NCBI RefSeq assembly: GCF_014203645.1
Contig: NZ_JACHJL010000004.1
Coordinates: 248,001-312,000, forward strand
From: Streptomyces zagrosensis
GTDB lineage: Bacteria > Actinomycetota > Actinomycetes > Streptomycetales > Streptomycetaceae
Direction of reading: 5' to 3'
DNA length: 64,000 nt
Shown here piece after piece: positions 18,811 through 28,088 of this stretch (position 1 is the first letter of the stretch; every line of letters begins with the position of its first letter). The notes under the pieces were generated by a model that saw only the letters and a program-made list of their open reading frames with translations, did not search any database and was not told the DNA's origin. The position numbers and the translations under genes were made by a program.

Positions 18811-19368
18811 GTGACCGATGGCCGCCGGGTCAAGGGAGAGAGGCGGCGGCGCGCACTCATCGAGGCGGCCTTGCGGGTAGTCGAACGAGATGGGGCCGCC
18901 GGCGTCAGCCATCGGTCGGTGGCCCGCGAGGCCGGGCTGCCGACCACATCCGCCACGTACTACTTCAGCGGCATCGACGATCTGTTGTGCGCGGCGCTTA
19001 CCAGCGTGATGACCGAGGACGCCGGCCGGATGCGGCGGCTCGCTGCCGAGACGGACGGTGGGCTCGACAGCAGGCAGACACTGGCCCAGCTCATGGCGGA
19101 CGTGGTCGCCGCACCGGGGCGGCTGCTTGCCGAGTACGAGCTCTACCTTCAGGCCGCGCGGCGACCCGAGCTGCGCGAGGTGACCCAGGTGTGGCTGGAC
19201 GCGGCGGCGGACTTCGTTCGGGGGTACACCCAGGACCCGGTCCGGGTGCGGGTCGTCGTGGGCGCCATCGACGGTTTGCTGCTTCAGGCGCTGCTCACTG
19301 ATGACCCGCCGGGGGTGGCGGATTTCGAGGAAATACTGCGCGATTTGCTGCCATGCCCAGAGGACTAG
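18811..19368 (+). CDS. TetR-family regulator downstream of MFS exporter
   Basis: This 185-residue repressor has the helix-turn-helix at about residues 10-58 (GERRRRALIEAALRVVERDG, then VSHRSVAREAGLPTTSATYY and FSGIDDLLCAAL). A small TetR C-terminal domain with a YELYLQAARRPELREV helix follows. It probably controls the MFS gene through the palindrome at 16696-16727. The GTG at 18811 is the first possible usual start in this frame. A GGAG lies only 2 bp before it, which is too close for a good Shine-Dalgarno, so initiation may be weak or the protein may once have been fused to upstream sequence. Confidence 0.8.
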   Translation: MTDGRRVKGERRRRALIEAALRVVERDGAAGVSHRSVAREAGLPTTSATYYFSGIDDLLCAALTSVMTEDAGRMRRLAAETDGGLDSRQTLAQLMADVVAAPGRLLAEYELYLQAARRPELREVTQVWLDAAADFVRGYTQDPVRVRVVVGAIDGLLLQALLTDDPPGVADFEEILRDLLPCPED

Positions 19369-19624
19369 GGCTGCCGGCCACTCATACCGGGGCCCGGCCG
19401 CCGTGCTGCCGCACAGCCCAGCGATCGCCGGGCCATCGCGCAGTCGGCGCCATGCGGTCGGACCCGGGGTCCCACCACTGGCAAGCCGCGAACGCCGGAC
19501 GGGCCAAGGGGCGGCCTGTCCGGCGTTGATGACGTAGCGAGGAGGGCGCGAGAGAGGACGGGGAACGATCATCGAACCGTGCAGCGGTCGAAGCGGGCCC
19601 CACCGGTCTCTCGCCGGAAAGGGG

Positions 19625-20914
19625 CTAGCGCTGCTCCACAGGGATGAAGTCGCGCTCGACTACGCCCGTGTAGATCTGACGGGGGCGGCCGATGCGGGAG
19701 CTGGGCTCCTTGATCATCTCGTGCCACTGGGCGATCCAGCCGGGGAGCCGGCCGAGCGCGAAGAGCACAGTGAACATCTCGGTCGGGAAGCCCATCGCTC
19801 GGTAGATGAGGCCGGTGTAGAAGTCAACGTTCGGGTAGAGCTTGCGCTCCACGAAGTAGTCGTCGGCCAGCGCGTGCTCTTCGAGCTTGAGCGCGATGTC
19901 GAGCAGTTCGTCGGACTTGCCGAGCGCGGACAGGACATCGTGCGCCGCCGACTTGATGATCTTCGCGCGGGGGTCGAAGTTCTTGTAGACGCGGTGCCCG
20001 AAGCCCATGAGCTTCACGCCGTCTTCCTTGTTCTTCACCTTGCGGATGAAGGCATCGACGTCACCGCCGGAGTTCTTGATGCTCTCCAGCATCTCCAGCA
20101 CCGACTGGTTGGCTCCGCCGTGCAGCGGGCCCCACAGTGCGCTGATGCCCGCCGAGATCGACGCGAACATGTTCGCCTGCGACGAGCCGACCAGGCGGAC
20201 CGTCGAGGTGGAACAGTTCTGCTCGTGGTCAGCGTGCAGGATCAGCAGCTTGTCCAGGGCGCTGACCACAACCGGGTCCAGGTCGTACTCGGCGGCTGGC
20301 ACCGAGAAGGTCATCCGCAGGAAGTTCTCGACGTAGCCGAGGTCGTTACGCGGGTAGACGACCGGGTGGCCGACCGACTTCTTGAACGCGTACGCAGCGA
20401 TCGTCGGCAGCTTGGCCAGCAACCGGATCGTCGAGAGGTGCCGCTGCTGCTCATCGAACGGGTTGTGACTGTCCTGGTAGAACGTGGACAGCGCGCTGAC
20501 CACGGACGACAGCATCGCCATCGGGTGCGCGTCACGCGGGAAGCCGTCGTAGAAACGCTTGACGTCCTCATGGAGCAGCGTGTGCTGAGTGATCTCGTTG
20601 CGGAAGCTGGCCAGCTCATCGACGGTCGGCAGCTCCCCGTTGATCAGCAGGAAGGCCGTCTCCACAAAGGTGCTGCGCTCCGCCAGCTGCTCAATGGGGT
20701 AGCCGCGGTACCGCAGAATGCCTCCCTCGCCATCGAGGTAGGTGACCGCGGATTTATACGCAGCAGTGTTGCCGTAACCAGAGTCCAGGGTCACCAGACC
20801 GGTCTGGGCGCGGAGCTTGCCGATATCGAAACCGCTGTCGCCGACGGTGCTCTCGATCACCGGGTAGGTGTATTCGTCGTCCCCGTACCGCAGTACTACA
20901 GAGTTGTCGCTCAC
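19625..20914 (-). CDS. gltA: Citrate synthase
   Basis: This 429-residue type II hexameric-class citrate synthase condenses acetyl-CoA and oxaloacetate at entry to the TCA cycle. Key stretches are HADHEQNCSTSTVRL, LWGPLHGGANQSVLEML and MGFGHRVYKNFDPRAKI with the catalytic His and nearby Asp, plus KLYPNVDFYTGLIYRAMGFP. I start at the GTG at 20914 (VSDNSVVLRYGD), 5 bp after GAGGG. That gives the usual actinomycete N-terminus, whereas the open frame begins four codons earlier. It stands alone, convergent with the TetR gene and followed upstream by the RecD2 gene. No oddity was seen. Confidence 0.96.
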   Translation of the reverse strand: MSDNSVVLRYGDDEYTYPVIESTVGDSGFDIGKLRAQTGLVTLDSGYGNTAAYKSAVTYLDGEGGILRYRGYPIEQLAERSTFVETAFLLINGELPTVDELASFRNEITQHTLLHEDVKRFYDGFPRDAHPMAMLSSVVSALSTFYQDSHNPFDEQQRHLSTIRLLAKLPTIAAYAFKKSVGHPVVYPRNDLGYVENFLRMTFSVPAAEYDLDPVVVSALDKLLILHADHEQNCSTSTVRLVGSSQANMFASISAGISALWGPLHGGANQSVLEMLESIKNSGGDVDAFIRKVKNKEDGVKLMGFGHRVYKNFDPRAKIIKSAAHDVLSALGKSDELLDIALKLEEHALADDYFVERKLYPNVDFYTGLIYRAMGFPTEMFTVLFALGRLPGWIAQWHEMIKEPSSRIGRPRQIYTGVVERDFIPVEQR

Positions 20915-21041
20915 GTCATCCCTCACCGACGTTGTGCCTCTTCTTCGAGGTGCCCTGACTAGCCCTACCTTCCCCCATTTGGACGATGAACGTGCACTCG
21001 GGGTCGGCCATAGGGCCTAACTGCGGCACTGAGTGCCGCCA

Positions 21042-23309
21042 TCATGTCCATCCTGCCCCCTTACCGCCGGTTCCGGAAACCCGCGAGGCGTCGGGGCCAG
21101 CGGTGCCGCCGCCGAGTCGGTGGTCGAGCGCGGTGAAGCGCCGCCCCGCACTCACGGTGCGAACGGCTTGGCCCAGCGCCTTGCGGGAGCCGACCAGCAC
21201 CACGAGCCGTTTTGCTCGGGTTACTGCCGTATAGAGCAGGTTGCGTTGCAGCATCATCCACGCCCCGGTCGTCACCGGGATGACCACCGCGGGGTACTCG
21301 CTGCCCTGCGAGCGATGGATGGTCATGGCGTACGCATGTGCCAACTCATCCAGCTCGTCGAAGTCGTATCCGACTTCCTCGTCCTCGTCCGTGCGGACCG
21401 TCAGCCGCTGCTCCTCGCTGTCGAGCGCGGTGACGACGCCAACGGTGCCGTTGAAGACGCCGTTGGCGCCCTTGTCATAGTTGTTGCGGATCTGGGTGAC
21501 CTTGTCGCCGACGCGAAAGATCCGGCCGCCGAAGCGCCGCTCGGGCAGGTCGGGCCTGGCCGGCGTCACGGCCTGCTGAAGCAGTCCGTTGAGCGTGCCC
21601 GCGCCCGCGGGACCCCGGTGCATCGGTGCGAGCACCTGCACATCACGGCGCGGGTCCAGCCCGAATTTCGCCGGCAGGCGCCGCGCCGCCACATCGACCG
21701 TGAGCCGTCCCGCCTCTTCGGTGTCGTCCTCCACGAAGAAGAAGAAGTCCGGCAGGCCCTGGGTGATGGGCGGCACTCCGGAGTTGATGCGGTGCGCATT
21801 GGTGACCACGCCCGACTGCTGGGCCTGCCGAAAGATCCGGGTCAGTCGGACGGCCGGAACCGGGCCGCCCGGGGCCAGCAGATCCCGCAGCACCTCGCCA
21901 GCGCCCACGGAGGGGAGCTGGTCCACATCCCCTACCAGTAGCAGGTGGGCGCCGGGCGGCACGGCCTTCACTAGCTTGTTGGCCAACAGCAGGTCCAACA
22001 TCGATGCCTCGTCCACGACCACCAGGTCGGCGTCCAGCGGTCGTTCCTTGTCGTAGGCGGCGTCGCCACCGGGCTTGAGTTCAAGCAGCCGGTGCACGGT
22101 GGACGCCTCGGCGCCGGTGAGCTCGGCTAGCCGCTTGGCCGCACGTCCGGTAGGTGCGGCGAGCACCACCTTGGCCTTCTTTGCGCGAGCCAACTCCACC
22201 ACCGAGCGCACCGTGAACGATTTGCCGCAGCCGGGGCCGCCGGTCAGCACGGCGACCTTCTCGGAGAGTGCGAGTCTGACTGCCTGCTGCTGCTCGGGGG
22301 CGAGGTCGGCACCGGTGCGTTGAGCGAGCCAGACCAACGCCTTGTCCCAGTCCACGTCGTGGAAGGCGGGCATTCGATCCTCGTCGCAGCGCAGCAGCCG
22401 CCGCAGCGCTCCGGCCAAAGAAAGCTCGGCGCGGTGAAAGGGGACCAGATAGACGGCGGTAACGCTCTCGCCGTCAGCGGCGCCGGGAATCGTCTCCCGC
22501 ACCACCCCTTCCGCGTCGTCCGCCAGCTCTGCCAGGCACTCGATGACAAGGCCCGTATCGACCTGAAGCAACTTCACGGCGTCCGCGATGAGTTGCTCCT
22601 CGGGCAGGTAGCAGTGACCGTTGTCGGTGGACTGGGACAGGGCGTACTGCAAGCCCGCTTTTACGCGCTCGGGGCTGTCGTGCGGGATGCCGACGGCCTG
22701 GGCGATCCGGTCGGCGGTGAGGAAGCCGATGCCCCAGACATCGGCCGCCAGGCGATAGGGCTGATTACGCACGACGGAGATCGAGGCGTCTGCGTACTTC
22801 TTGTAGATACGCACCGCGATGGAGGTGGAGACGCCGACCCCCTGAAGGAAAATCATGACCTCCTTGATGGCCTTTTGTTCCTCCCAGGCCGCTCCGATCA
22901 TCTTGGTGCGCTTGGGCCCAAGCCCCGGGACCTCGATCAGCCGCTTCGGCTGCTGCTCGATCACGTCCAGCGTCTGTACACCGAAGTGCTCGGTGATGCG
23001 GTCGGCGATCCTCGGCCCGATGCCCTTGATGAGGCCGGAGCCGAGATAGCGGCGTATGCCCTGGACGGTGGCCGGCAGCACCGTCGTGTAGTTCTCCACA
23101 GTGAACTGCTTGCCGTACTGCGAGTGCGAGCCCCAGCGCCCCTCCATCCGCAGCAACTCGCCCGGCTGTGCGCCGAGCAGCGACCCAACGACGGTCAGCA
23201 GATCGCCGGAACCGCGCCCCGTATCGACCCGCGCGACCGTGTAGCCGTTTTCTTCATTGGCGTAGGTGATCCGCTCCAGGACCCCTTCGACCACCGCAAG
23301 GTTGGACAT
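21042..23309 (-). CDS. recD2: RecD2-type ATP-dependent DNA helicase (SF1B)
   Basis: This 755-residue 5'-3' DNA helicase acts in repair and recombination, of the RecD2 class without RecBC partners. An N-terminal OB-like region (VEGVLERITYANEENGYTVA) is followed by a helix-hairpin-helix stretch (IEVPGLGPKRTKMIGAAW). Walker A is TGGPGCGKSFT near residue 357, Walker B VVVDEASMLDL, then GDVDQLPSVGAGEVL, and the C-terminal UvrD-like AYAMTIHRSQGSEYPAVVIP. The start is ATG 23309 (MSNLAVVEG). The frame is open further upstream for 170 codons but is proline-rich and not family-like. The next gene upstream lies beyond a 1.2 kb gap. Confidence 0.94.
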   Translation of the reverse strand: MSNLAVVEGVLERITYANEENGYTVARVDTGRGSGDLLTVVGSLLGAQPGELLRMEGRWGSHSQYGKQFTVENYTTVLPATVQGIRRYLGSGLIKGIGPRIADRITEHFGVQTLDVIEQQPKRLIEVPGLGPKRTKMIGAAWEEQKAIKEVMIFLQGVGVSTSIAVRIYKKYADASISVVRNQPYRLAADVWGIGFLTADRIAQAVGIPHDSPERVKAGLQYALSQSTDNGHCYLPEEQLIADAVKLLQVDTGLVIECLAELADDAEGVVRETIPGAADGESVTAVYLVPFHRAELSLAGALRRLLRCDEDRMPAFHDVDWDKALVWLAQRTGADLAPEQQQAVRLALSEKVAVLTGGPGCGKSFTVRSVVELARAKKAKVVLAAPTGRAAKRLAELTGAEASTVHRLLELKPGGDAAYDKERPLDADLVVVDEASMLDLLLANKLVKAVPPGAHLLLVGDVDQLPSVGAGEVLRDLLAPGGPVPAVRLTRIFRQAQQSGVVTNAHRINSGVPPITQGLPDFFFFVEDDTEEAGRLTVDVAARRLPAKFGLDPRRDVQVLAPMHRGPAGAGTLNGLLQQAVTPARPDLPERRFGGRIFRVGDKVTQIRNNYDKGANGVFNGTVGVVTALDSEEQRLTVRTDEDEEVGYDFDELDELAHAYAMTIHRSQGSEYPAVVIPVTTGAWMMLQRNLLYTAVTRAKRLVVLVGSRKALGQAVRTVSAGRRFTALDHRLGGGTAGPDASRVSGTGGKGAGWT

Positions 23310-24516
23310 GAGGCGACCGTACCGCCGGACTCCGACAGCTTGTGCGGGCCTGTGGATAACTGCGAACGGCCGGCTGAGCGGCGGACTTCGAACGCACACA
23401 TCCCACCCGCGCCGACGCGTACACCCTGCTCCCGCCGACGCTTGCATCCTGCTCCCCGCCGACGCGTCCAACTCACGCCCACCGGACCCCCGCCGATACG
23501 TGCCACTCCCGCCCGCCGGGCTCCTGGCGGGCAGGGGGCAGACCCCCAGATCAGGCGCGAATGGGGACAGGCCCACAGCACCGGTGCGACCCCGCACGGC
23601 GACTTCGGGCGAACTCGGGGGCGTACCGGACGGCCAAGGCGCAGCAAGATGGCGGCATTGCGGAGCCGGGCCGGAGGCGCCCGCGAGCAGCGGAGGTCGA
23701 AGGGCGGACCAGAAAGCCACGAGGGGCCTGGTCCGCAGACCAGGCCCCTCATGGTTTCCCCCTCCACTGGCTCCGCTCGAAATCCCCCCAGATTCCCCTC
23801 CGCGAGAGCCGGATGACACATACGACCCGTTGCAGGCGTGAAGGGTTGCACGATTCCGTGCTGTTATTTATCCGTTACCTGGAGTCAAGGTTTTGAGGTG
23901 ACCGGATGACGGGGAGACAGACACGTCTTGACCTGTTGACCAGCAGGCTGCCGAGGGTTCGTGAGGCGAATGGGCGCCGTTCCGGCCCTGGCGGATGTTC
24001 GGCATCCGTCCTGGAGCAGGATGGCCGCCCCGGACCCCCTGCGCACAACAGCCACCGCTAGTCTGCCGCTGGCCCACGGGACGTACGCTGCGCAGCACGG
24101 CAGGGCACGGCACCGTCCACCGTGGGCCGCGCAGCCGAGGCCGGCTATGGGGCCGGACTCGTCAACGTGTCGGGCGCGGTGTATCGGGGGCGTGACATGT
24201 CGGGCACAGTCGGGCGTATGGCGTTCGCACCATCGGGGCGTGACGCGTCCGGGCATCGCAGCGCCGGGGGCACAACCGCGCTCCTGGCGGGACCGATGGC
24301 GGTGCCGATCCGAACCCCGACGCCAGCGGCGCAAGGCAGCGGCCACACCCCCGGCCGCGGATCACGGCCACGGATCACGGCCGCCGGCAACAGCTTCGGG
24401 CCACAGCATCGGCGACAACAGAAACAACAACGGTGGCCTCAGCGCCATCATCAGCAATATCGGCGGCACCCCGACAGCGAGAGCAACAGCAACGGACGGC
24501 GGATGGAGCGGAAGCA
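23310..24516. other. 1.2 kb gene-free region with one perfect hairpin
   Basis: No protein-coding frame here has both a ribosome site and family-like sequence. The part near recD2 is rich in CCGACGCG-type repeats. A perfect 13 bp hairpin lies at 23722-23751. An AT-richer patch at 23850-23900, unusual here, may hold a promoter, with TTGACC-like hexamers at 23928 and 23936. The sequence before the LacI gene (24400-24516) is rich in CAACA/AACAG repeats. I cannot assign a function to the region. Confidence 0.5.
23722..23751. terminator. Perfect 13 bp hairpin
   Basis: GAGGGGCCTGGTC (23722-23734) and GACCAGGCCCCTC (23739-23751) pair perfectly around a CGCA loop. There is no T-run on either side, and no annotated gene ends nearby. 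It may end an unrecognised transcript or separate the divergent recD2 and LacI transcription units. Confidence 0.65.
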
Positions 24517-25770
24517 ATGACGGTGACCCTGGCCGATGTGGCGGCGCGGGCAGGTGTCTCGGCGGCCACCGTCTCCCGCGTGTTGAGCGGCAACTACCCG
24601 GTCGCGGAGGCGACTCGGGCCCGGGTTCTGCGTGCGGTCGATGACCTCGACTACGTGGTCAACGGACCGGCCAGCGCACTTGCCGCGGCCAACTCCGACC
24701 TCGTCGGCATCCTGGTCAACGACATCGCCGACCCCTTCTTCGGCATCATGGCGGGGGCCATCCAAGCCGAGATGGGTGGCGGGCCCAGCACCGTTTCCGC
24801 CGGTGCCGAGGCCCGGAGCATGCCGGGAGGCGGACCGCTGTCCCTGAGCGGGCCCAGCCTGCCGGGGGCGGGCACCAGCGGGGAGAAACTGGCCGTCGTC
24901 TGCAACACCAATGGCTCGCCCGCGCGTGAACTGACCTACCTCACCCTGCTCCAGCGTCAGCGCGCCGCAGCCGTCGTGCTCACCGGCAGCGGGGCGGACG
25001 ACCCCGAACACACCGAGCGGCTGGCGGCCAAGGTGGCCAAGCTGACCGCGGCCGGTACCCGGGTGGTGCTCTGCGGAAGACCACCGGTGCCGGGCGCTCT
25101 GACGCTCACCTTTGACAATCGGGGCGGTGCCAGACGGCTGACCGAGCACCTGCTCACCCTTGGGCATCGGCGCATCGGTTATATCGCCGGTCCCGCCGAC
25201 CGCACCACCACGAGGCATCGGCTTGAGGGCCACCTCGCCGCTCTCGCCGCGCATGGTCCACAGACGACTGGGCCCGTCAGGCCCGTCGTCGAGGGCGCGG
25301 CGGGCGCCGAGATCCCCATGGCGGCAGGACGTGCACGCCCCCGGCGCGGATCAGCCGATGCGGCGCACGACACGGCGCCCGGCGGTCCGCCATTGGTCGT
25401 CCATGGAGCGTACGACCGGGCTTCCGGTTACGACGCGGCGTGCGAGCTCCTCCGCCGCGAGCCGGGTATTACCGCGCTGGTCGCCGCCAATGACACGGTG
25501 GCACTCGGCGCCTGTGCGGCGCTGCGGGACCTGGGGTTGCGCATTCCGCATGACGTGTCGGTCACCGGATTCGACGATCTGCCGTTCAGCGCGGACGCGG
25601 CTCCAGCGCTCAGTACCGTACGGCTGCCGTTGTACGAGGCGGGCGCGCGGGCGGGACGGCTGGCGCTCGGGCGGGAAATCGCGCCGCCGGGCGGGGTCGC
25701 CATGATCCGCGCCGAGCTGATGATCCGTAACTCGACCGCCCCGCCGCCGGGTGCTGCGGGCGAGCTCTGA
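24517..25770 (+). CDS. LacI-family regulator with two low-complexity insertions
   Basis: This 417-residue repressor has the LacI helix-turn-helix at the N-terminus (TLADVAARAGVSAATVSRVL, then SGNYPVAEATRARV). A periplasmic-binding-protein-like sugar domain follows (GILVNDIADPFFGIMAGA, LTEHLLTLGHRRIGYIAGP, TGFDDLPFSADAAPALSTV). Usual length is about 340. The excess comes from Gly/Pro/Ser-rich insertions near residues 87-125 and 255-292. The ATG at 24517 (MTVTLADVAARAG) follows GCGGAAG; a longer frame exists to 24433. The next gene in the same direction is a TIM-barrel isomerase it may control. The ligand is unknown. Confidence 0.88.
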   Translation: MTVTLADVAARAGVSAATVSRVLSGNYPVAEATRARVLRAVDDLDYVVNGPASALAAANSDLVGILVNDIADPFFGIMAGAIQAEMGGGPSTVSAGAEARSMPGGGPLSLSGPSLPGAGTSGEKLAVVCNTNGSPARELTYLTLLQRQRAAAVVLTGSGADDPEHTERLAAKVAKLTAAGTRVVLCGRPPVPGALTLTFDNRGGARRLTEHLLTLGHRRIGYIAGPADRTTTRHRLEGHLAALAAHGPQTTGPVRPVVEGAAGAEIPMAAGRARPRRGSADAAHDTAPGGPPLVVHGAYDRASGYDAACELLRREPGITALVAANDTVALGACAALRDLGLRIPHDVSVTGFDDLPFSADAAPALSTVRLPLYEAGARAGRLALGREIAPPGGVAMIRAELMIRNSTAPPPGAAGEL

Positions 25771-25779
25771 GCCGTCACC

Positions 25780-25839
25780 AGCTACCCAAGGCTGGGCGGC
25801 GTCTCGGCGAGCTGCCCAAGGCTAGGTGATGTCCCGGCG
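25780..25839. repeat. 30 bp imperfect tandem repeat
   Basis: AGCTACCCAAGGCTGGGC... at 25780-25809 is followed directly by AGCTGCCCAAGGCTAGGT... at 25810-25839, with roughly 24 of 30 bases alike. It starts just after the LacI stop codon and lies in the 235 bp gap before the isomerase gene. Confidence 0.7.
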
Positions 25840-26005
25840 GGCCACGGACGCCGACGGCGGGGGTCATAGACGGGCCGGGTGTGGCAATCGGGCAACCGGG
25901 CACGCGGATACTGTGCCGCCGCGCCGTGGCGGCATTGACCTCGGCATCGTCGCTGCCTAGCGTCCGCTGTGCCGCCCACGTGCACCGACCGTTCTGGAGC
26001 CCCGT

Positions 26006-26887
26006 GTGAAGCTCGCCTTTTCCACCCTCGGCGTACCCGGCCTGCCGATCCCCGATGTCGTCCGGCTCGCCGCCGACAACGGCTATCAGGGCGTCGAACT
26101 GCGGGCCCACCCCGAAGAGCACGTCCACAGCGGACTGAGCCCGGCCGAACGGGCCGCAGTCGCCAAGGAGTTTCGCGTGGCTCAGATGCAGGTCCTTGCC
26201 GTCGCCGGTTACGTACGTGTTGCCGAGGCGGGCGCGGACGGCCCGATCCTCACCCAGCTACGGGAACTCCTCGCGCTCGCCCGAGACCTCGACGCCCCGT
26301 ATGTCCGAGTTTTCCCCGGCGGCGGCGACCAGACCCCATCGCAGGCCGACGCGACGGCAGCGCGCAGGCTGGCCGCCGTCGCTGCGGACGCGCACGACCT
26401 CGGCGTGCGGGTACTACTCGAAACCCATGACTCGCACCGCACCGCGGCCGACGCCTGTCGGGTGCTCGGACTGGTCGGACACCTCAGCGTGGGGGCCATC
26501 TGGGACGTGTTGCACACCTGGCTCGGCGGCGAGGAACCCGTCACCTCGCACGCCGCCCTCGCTCCGCACCTGGGCTATGTGCAGGTCAAGGACGTGGCCT
26601 CGGCGAACGACACCACCCCGCTGCCGCTCGGCGAAGGGGTGCTGCCGCTGCGCGAGTGCCTGACCACGCTGGTACGCGCCAACTTCGCTGACGCCGCGCG
26701 GCCCGATACGGACGAGGGCTGGGTGTGCTGGGAGTACGAGAAGCGCTGGCACCCGGAGGCGGCCGAGTTGCCGCCGCTGCTGGGGCCGGGCCGGGACCAG
26801 CTGCTGGGGCTGCTGGCCGAGGCCGCCGCCATCCGGCCCGATGCGCAGTGGCCCCAGCAGCAGGAGGAACCGGGGCATCATCCGTAG
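26006..26887 (+). CDS. Sugar phosphate isomerase/epimerase (TIM barrel)
   Basis: This 293-residue AP-endonuclease-2-fold protein resembles hexulose-phosphate epimerases and hydroxypyruvate or inosose isomerases. Visible family stretches are KLAFSTLGVPGLPIPDVV, NGYQGVELRAHPEEHV, YVRVFPGGGD, RVLLETHDSHRTAADA, WDVLHTWLGGEEP and LGYVQVKDV with metal-binding acidic and His residues. The GTG at 26006 follows GGAG. It probably shares regulation with the LacI protein upstream. The substrate cannot be assigned, though a role in sugar or polyol use is likely. Its stop codon lies inside the first copy of a 53 bp tandem repeat. Confidence 0.84.
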   Translation: MKLAFSTLGVPGLPIPDVVRLAADNGYQGVELRAHPEEHVHSGLSPAERAAVAKEFRVAQMQVLAVAGYVRVAEAGADGPILTQLRELLALARDLDAPYVRVFPGGGDQTPSQADATAARRLAAVAADAHDLGVRVLLETHDSHRTAADACRVLGLVGHLSVGAIWDVLHTWLGGEEPVTSHAALAPHLGYVQVKDVASANDTTPLPLGEGVLPLRECLTTLVRANFADAARPDTDEGWVCWEYEKRWHPEAAELPPLLGPGRDQLLGLLAEAAAIRPDAQWPQQQEEPGHHP

Positions 26888-26990
26888 CCACTGCCTGGGG
26901 CGGCGACGCGCTCATCCAGGACCAGCGCCCGCTTTCGTAGCCACTGCCTGGGGGTGGCGACGCGCTCATTCAGGGCCAGCGCCCGCTTTC
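26884..26990. repeat. 53/54 bp tandem duplication at converging gene ends
   Basis: Copy 1 (26884-26936) and copy 2 (26937-26990) both read GTAGCCACTGCCTGGGG, then GCGACGCGCTCAT and CAGCGCCCGCTTTC, with only a few differences. Copy 1 spans the stop codon of the isomerase gene; copy 2 covers the last codons of the oppositely directed EamA gene. A recent duplication may have replaced or moved the ends of one or both genes. Confidence 0.85.
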
Positions 26991-27955
26991 TCACTGAGGC
27001 TCGCACCCGCGCGTCTGCCGGCGTTCGCCCCTGTCTGCGCCCCGCCCCCGACGGCAACCGGAACGTTCTTCGCAGCCAGTGCGTCTGGGCGTCCGCCGCG
27101 CCTGGCTCCCGTGAATGACGTCAGGGCGACCCCGCCGACGAGGAGTGCGGCAGCCAGCCAGCGCAGAGGGCTCACTCCCTCGTTCAGGAGCAGCGCGGCG
27201 GACGACATCCCGAAGACCGGCACCAAAAGGGCGAAGGGCGCAACGGCGGAGGCATCGTACATACGAAGCAGATAGCCCCAGGCCCCGAAGCCAAGCAGGG
27301 TGGCGAACCAGGCCACGTAGGCAATGGCGCCGACGCCACTCCAGTCCAGCGCTCGCAGCGCGGCCATGTCCTCCTTTGGCCCCTCGAACAGCAGCGAGAG
27401 GGCCAGCAGCGGTAGCACCGGGATGACGCTCACCCAGACCATGAAGCGCAATCCATCGGGCGGAGCGGCCTTACGGGTCAGAACGTTGGACACTCCCCAG
27501 GCCACGGCCGCAGCGATGACCAGCACGAATCCAAGAACGGGGCCCGACGTTCCTTCATCGACGGCAGCGACTGCGATGCCGCCCAACGCGATGGCCATGC
27601 CAATGAGTCGGGTTCTGCCCGGCCGCTCGCCGAGTACGACGGCTGCGAACAGGGCCGTGAACACCGCCTGCACCTGAAGTATGAGCGAGGAGAGGCCGGC
27701 GGGCGCGCCCTCGCGCATGCCGACGAATAGCAGCCCGAACTTGGCGACTCCCAGCGCCAACCCGACGCCGATGATCCAACGCCAGGCGACCTGCGGCCTG
27801 CCGACGAAGAACACGGCGGGCAGCGCGGCGGCCATGAAGCGCAGTGCGCAGAAGAGAAGCGGAGGGAAATGGTCGAGACCGACCTCGATAATGACAAAGT
27901 TGACGCCCCAGGTGGCGGATATAAACACGGCCAGGGCGATGTGAGCGGGACGCAT
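26966..27955 (-). CDS. EamA/DMT-family permease
   Basis: This 329-residue integral membrane protein has two EamA repeats of five helices each. Examples are HIALAVFISATWGVNFVIIE, AALPAVFFVG, IIGVGLALGVAKFGLLFVGM, LGFVLVIAAAVAWGVSNVLT and PFALLVPVFGMSSAALLLNE. The family exports amino acids or other metabolites; the substrate is unknown. I use the ATG at 27955 (MRPAHIALAVFIS); the ribosome site is weak. The last 30 residues (Gly/Ala/Lys-rich) form a tail that ends inside the 53 bp repeat. The gene is divergent from a LysR regulator, the usual partner that controls such exporters. Confidence 0.9.
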   Translation of the reverse strand: MRPAHIALAVFISATWGVNFVIIEVGLDHFPPLLFCALRFMAAALPAVFFVGRPQVAWRWIIGVGLALGVAKFGLLFVGMREGAPAGLSSLILQVQAVFTALFAAVVLGERPGRTRLIGMAIALGGIAVAAVDEGTSGPVLGFVLVIAAAVAWGVSNVLTRKAAPPDGLRFMVWVSVIPVLPLLALSLLFEGPKEDMAALRALDWSGVGAIAYVAWFATLLGFGAWGYLLRMYDASAVAPFALLVPVFGMSSAALLLNEGVSPLRWLAAALLVGGVALTSFTGARRGGRPDALAAKNVPVAVGGGAQTGANAGRRAGASLSEKAGAGPE

Positions 27956-28088
27956 GTGATCGAGGATCGACTCAGCGAACCATGTAGCACCAGCGCGAAT
28001 GTCTTCATGATTGGATGAAGCAGCGCTACAACCAGAGGAAATCGCTAGTCGCCAGTACGACCACAGTCCGAAAATCCTTGGGGAGAGC

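Noticed and set aside
23195..23851. A minus-strand ORF starting MRGLVCGPGPSWLSGPP upstream of recD2.
   Set aside because: Its start is the hairpin sequence itself and the rest runs in antisense to repetitive DNA; no family match is expected.
24001..24400. Possible gene in the gap before the LacI regulator (long open frames on both strands).
   Set aside because: Amino-acid content is random-like (Arg/His/Pro-rich), third positions are not biased as in real genes, and no ribosome site was found.
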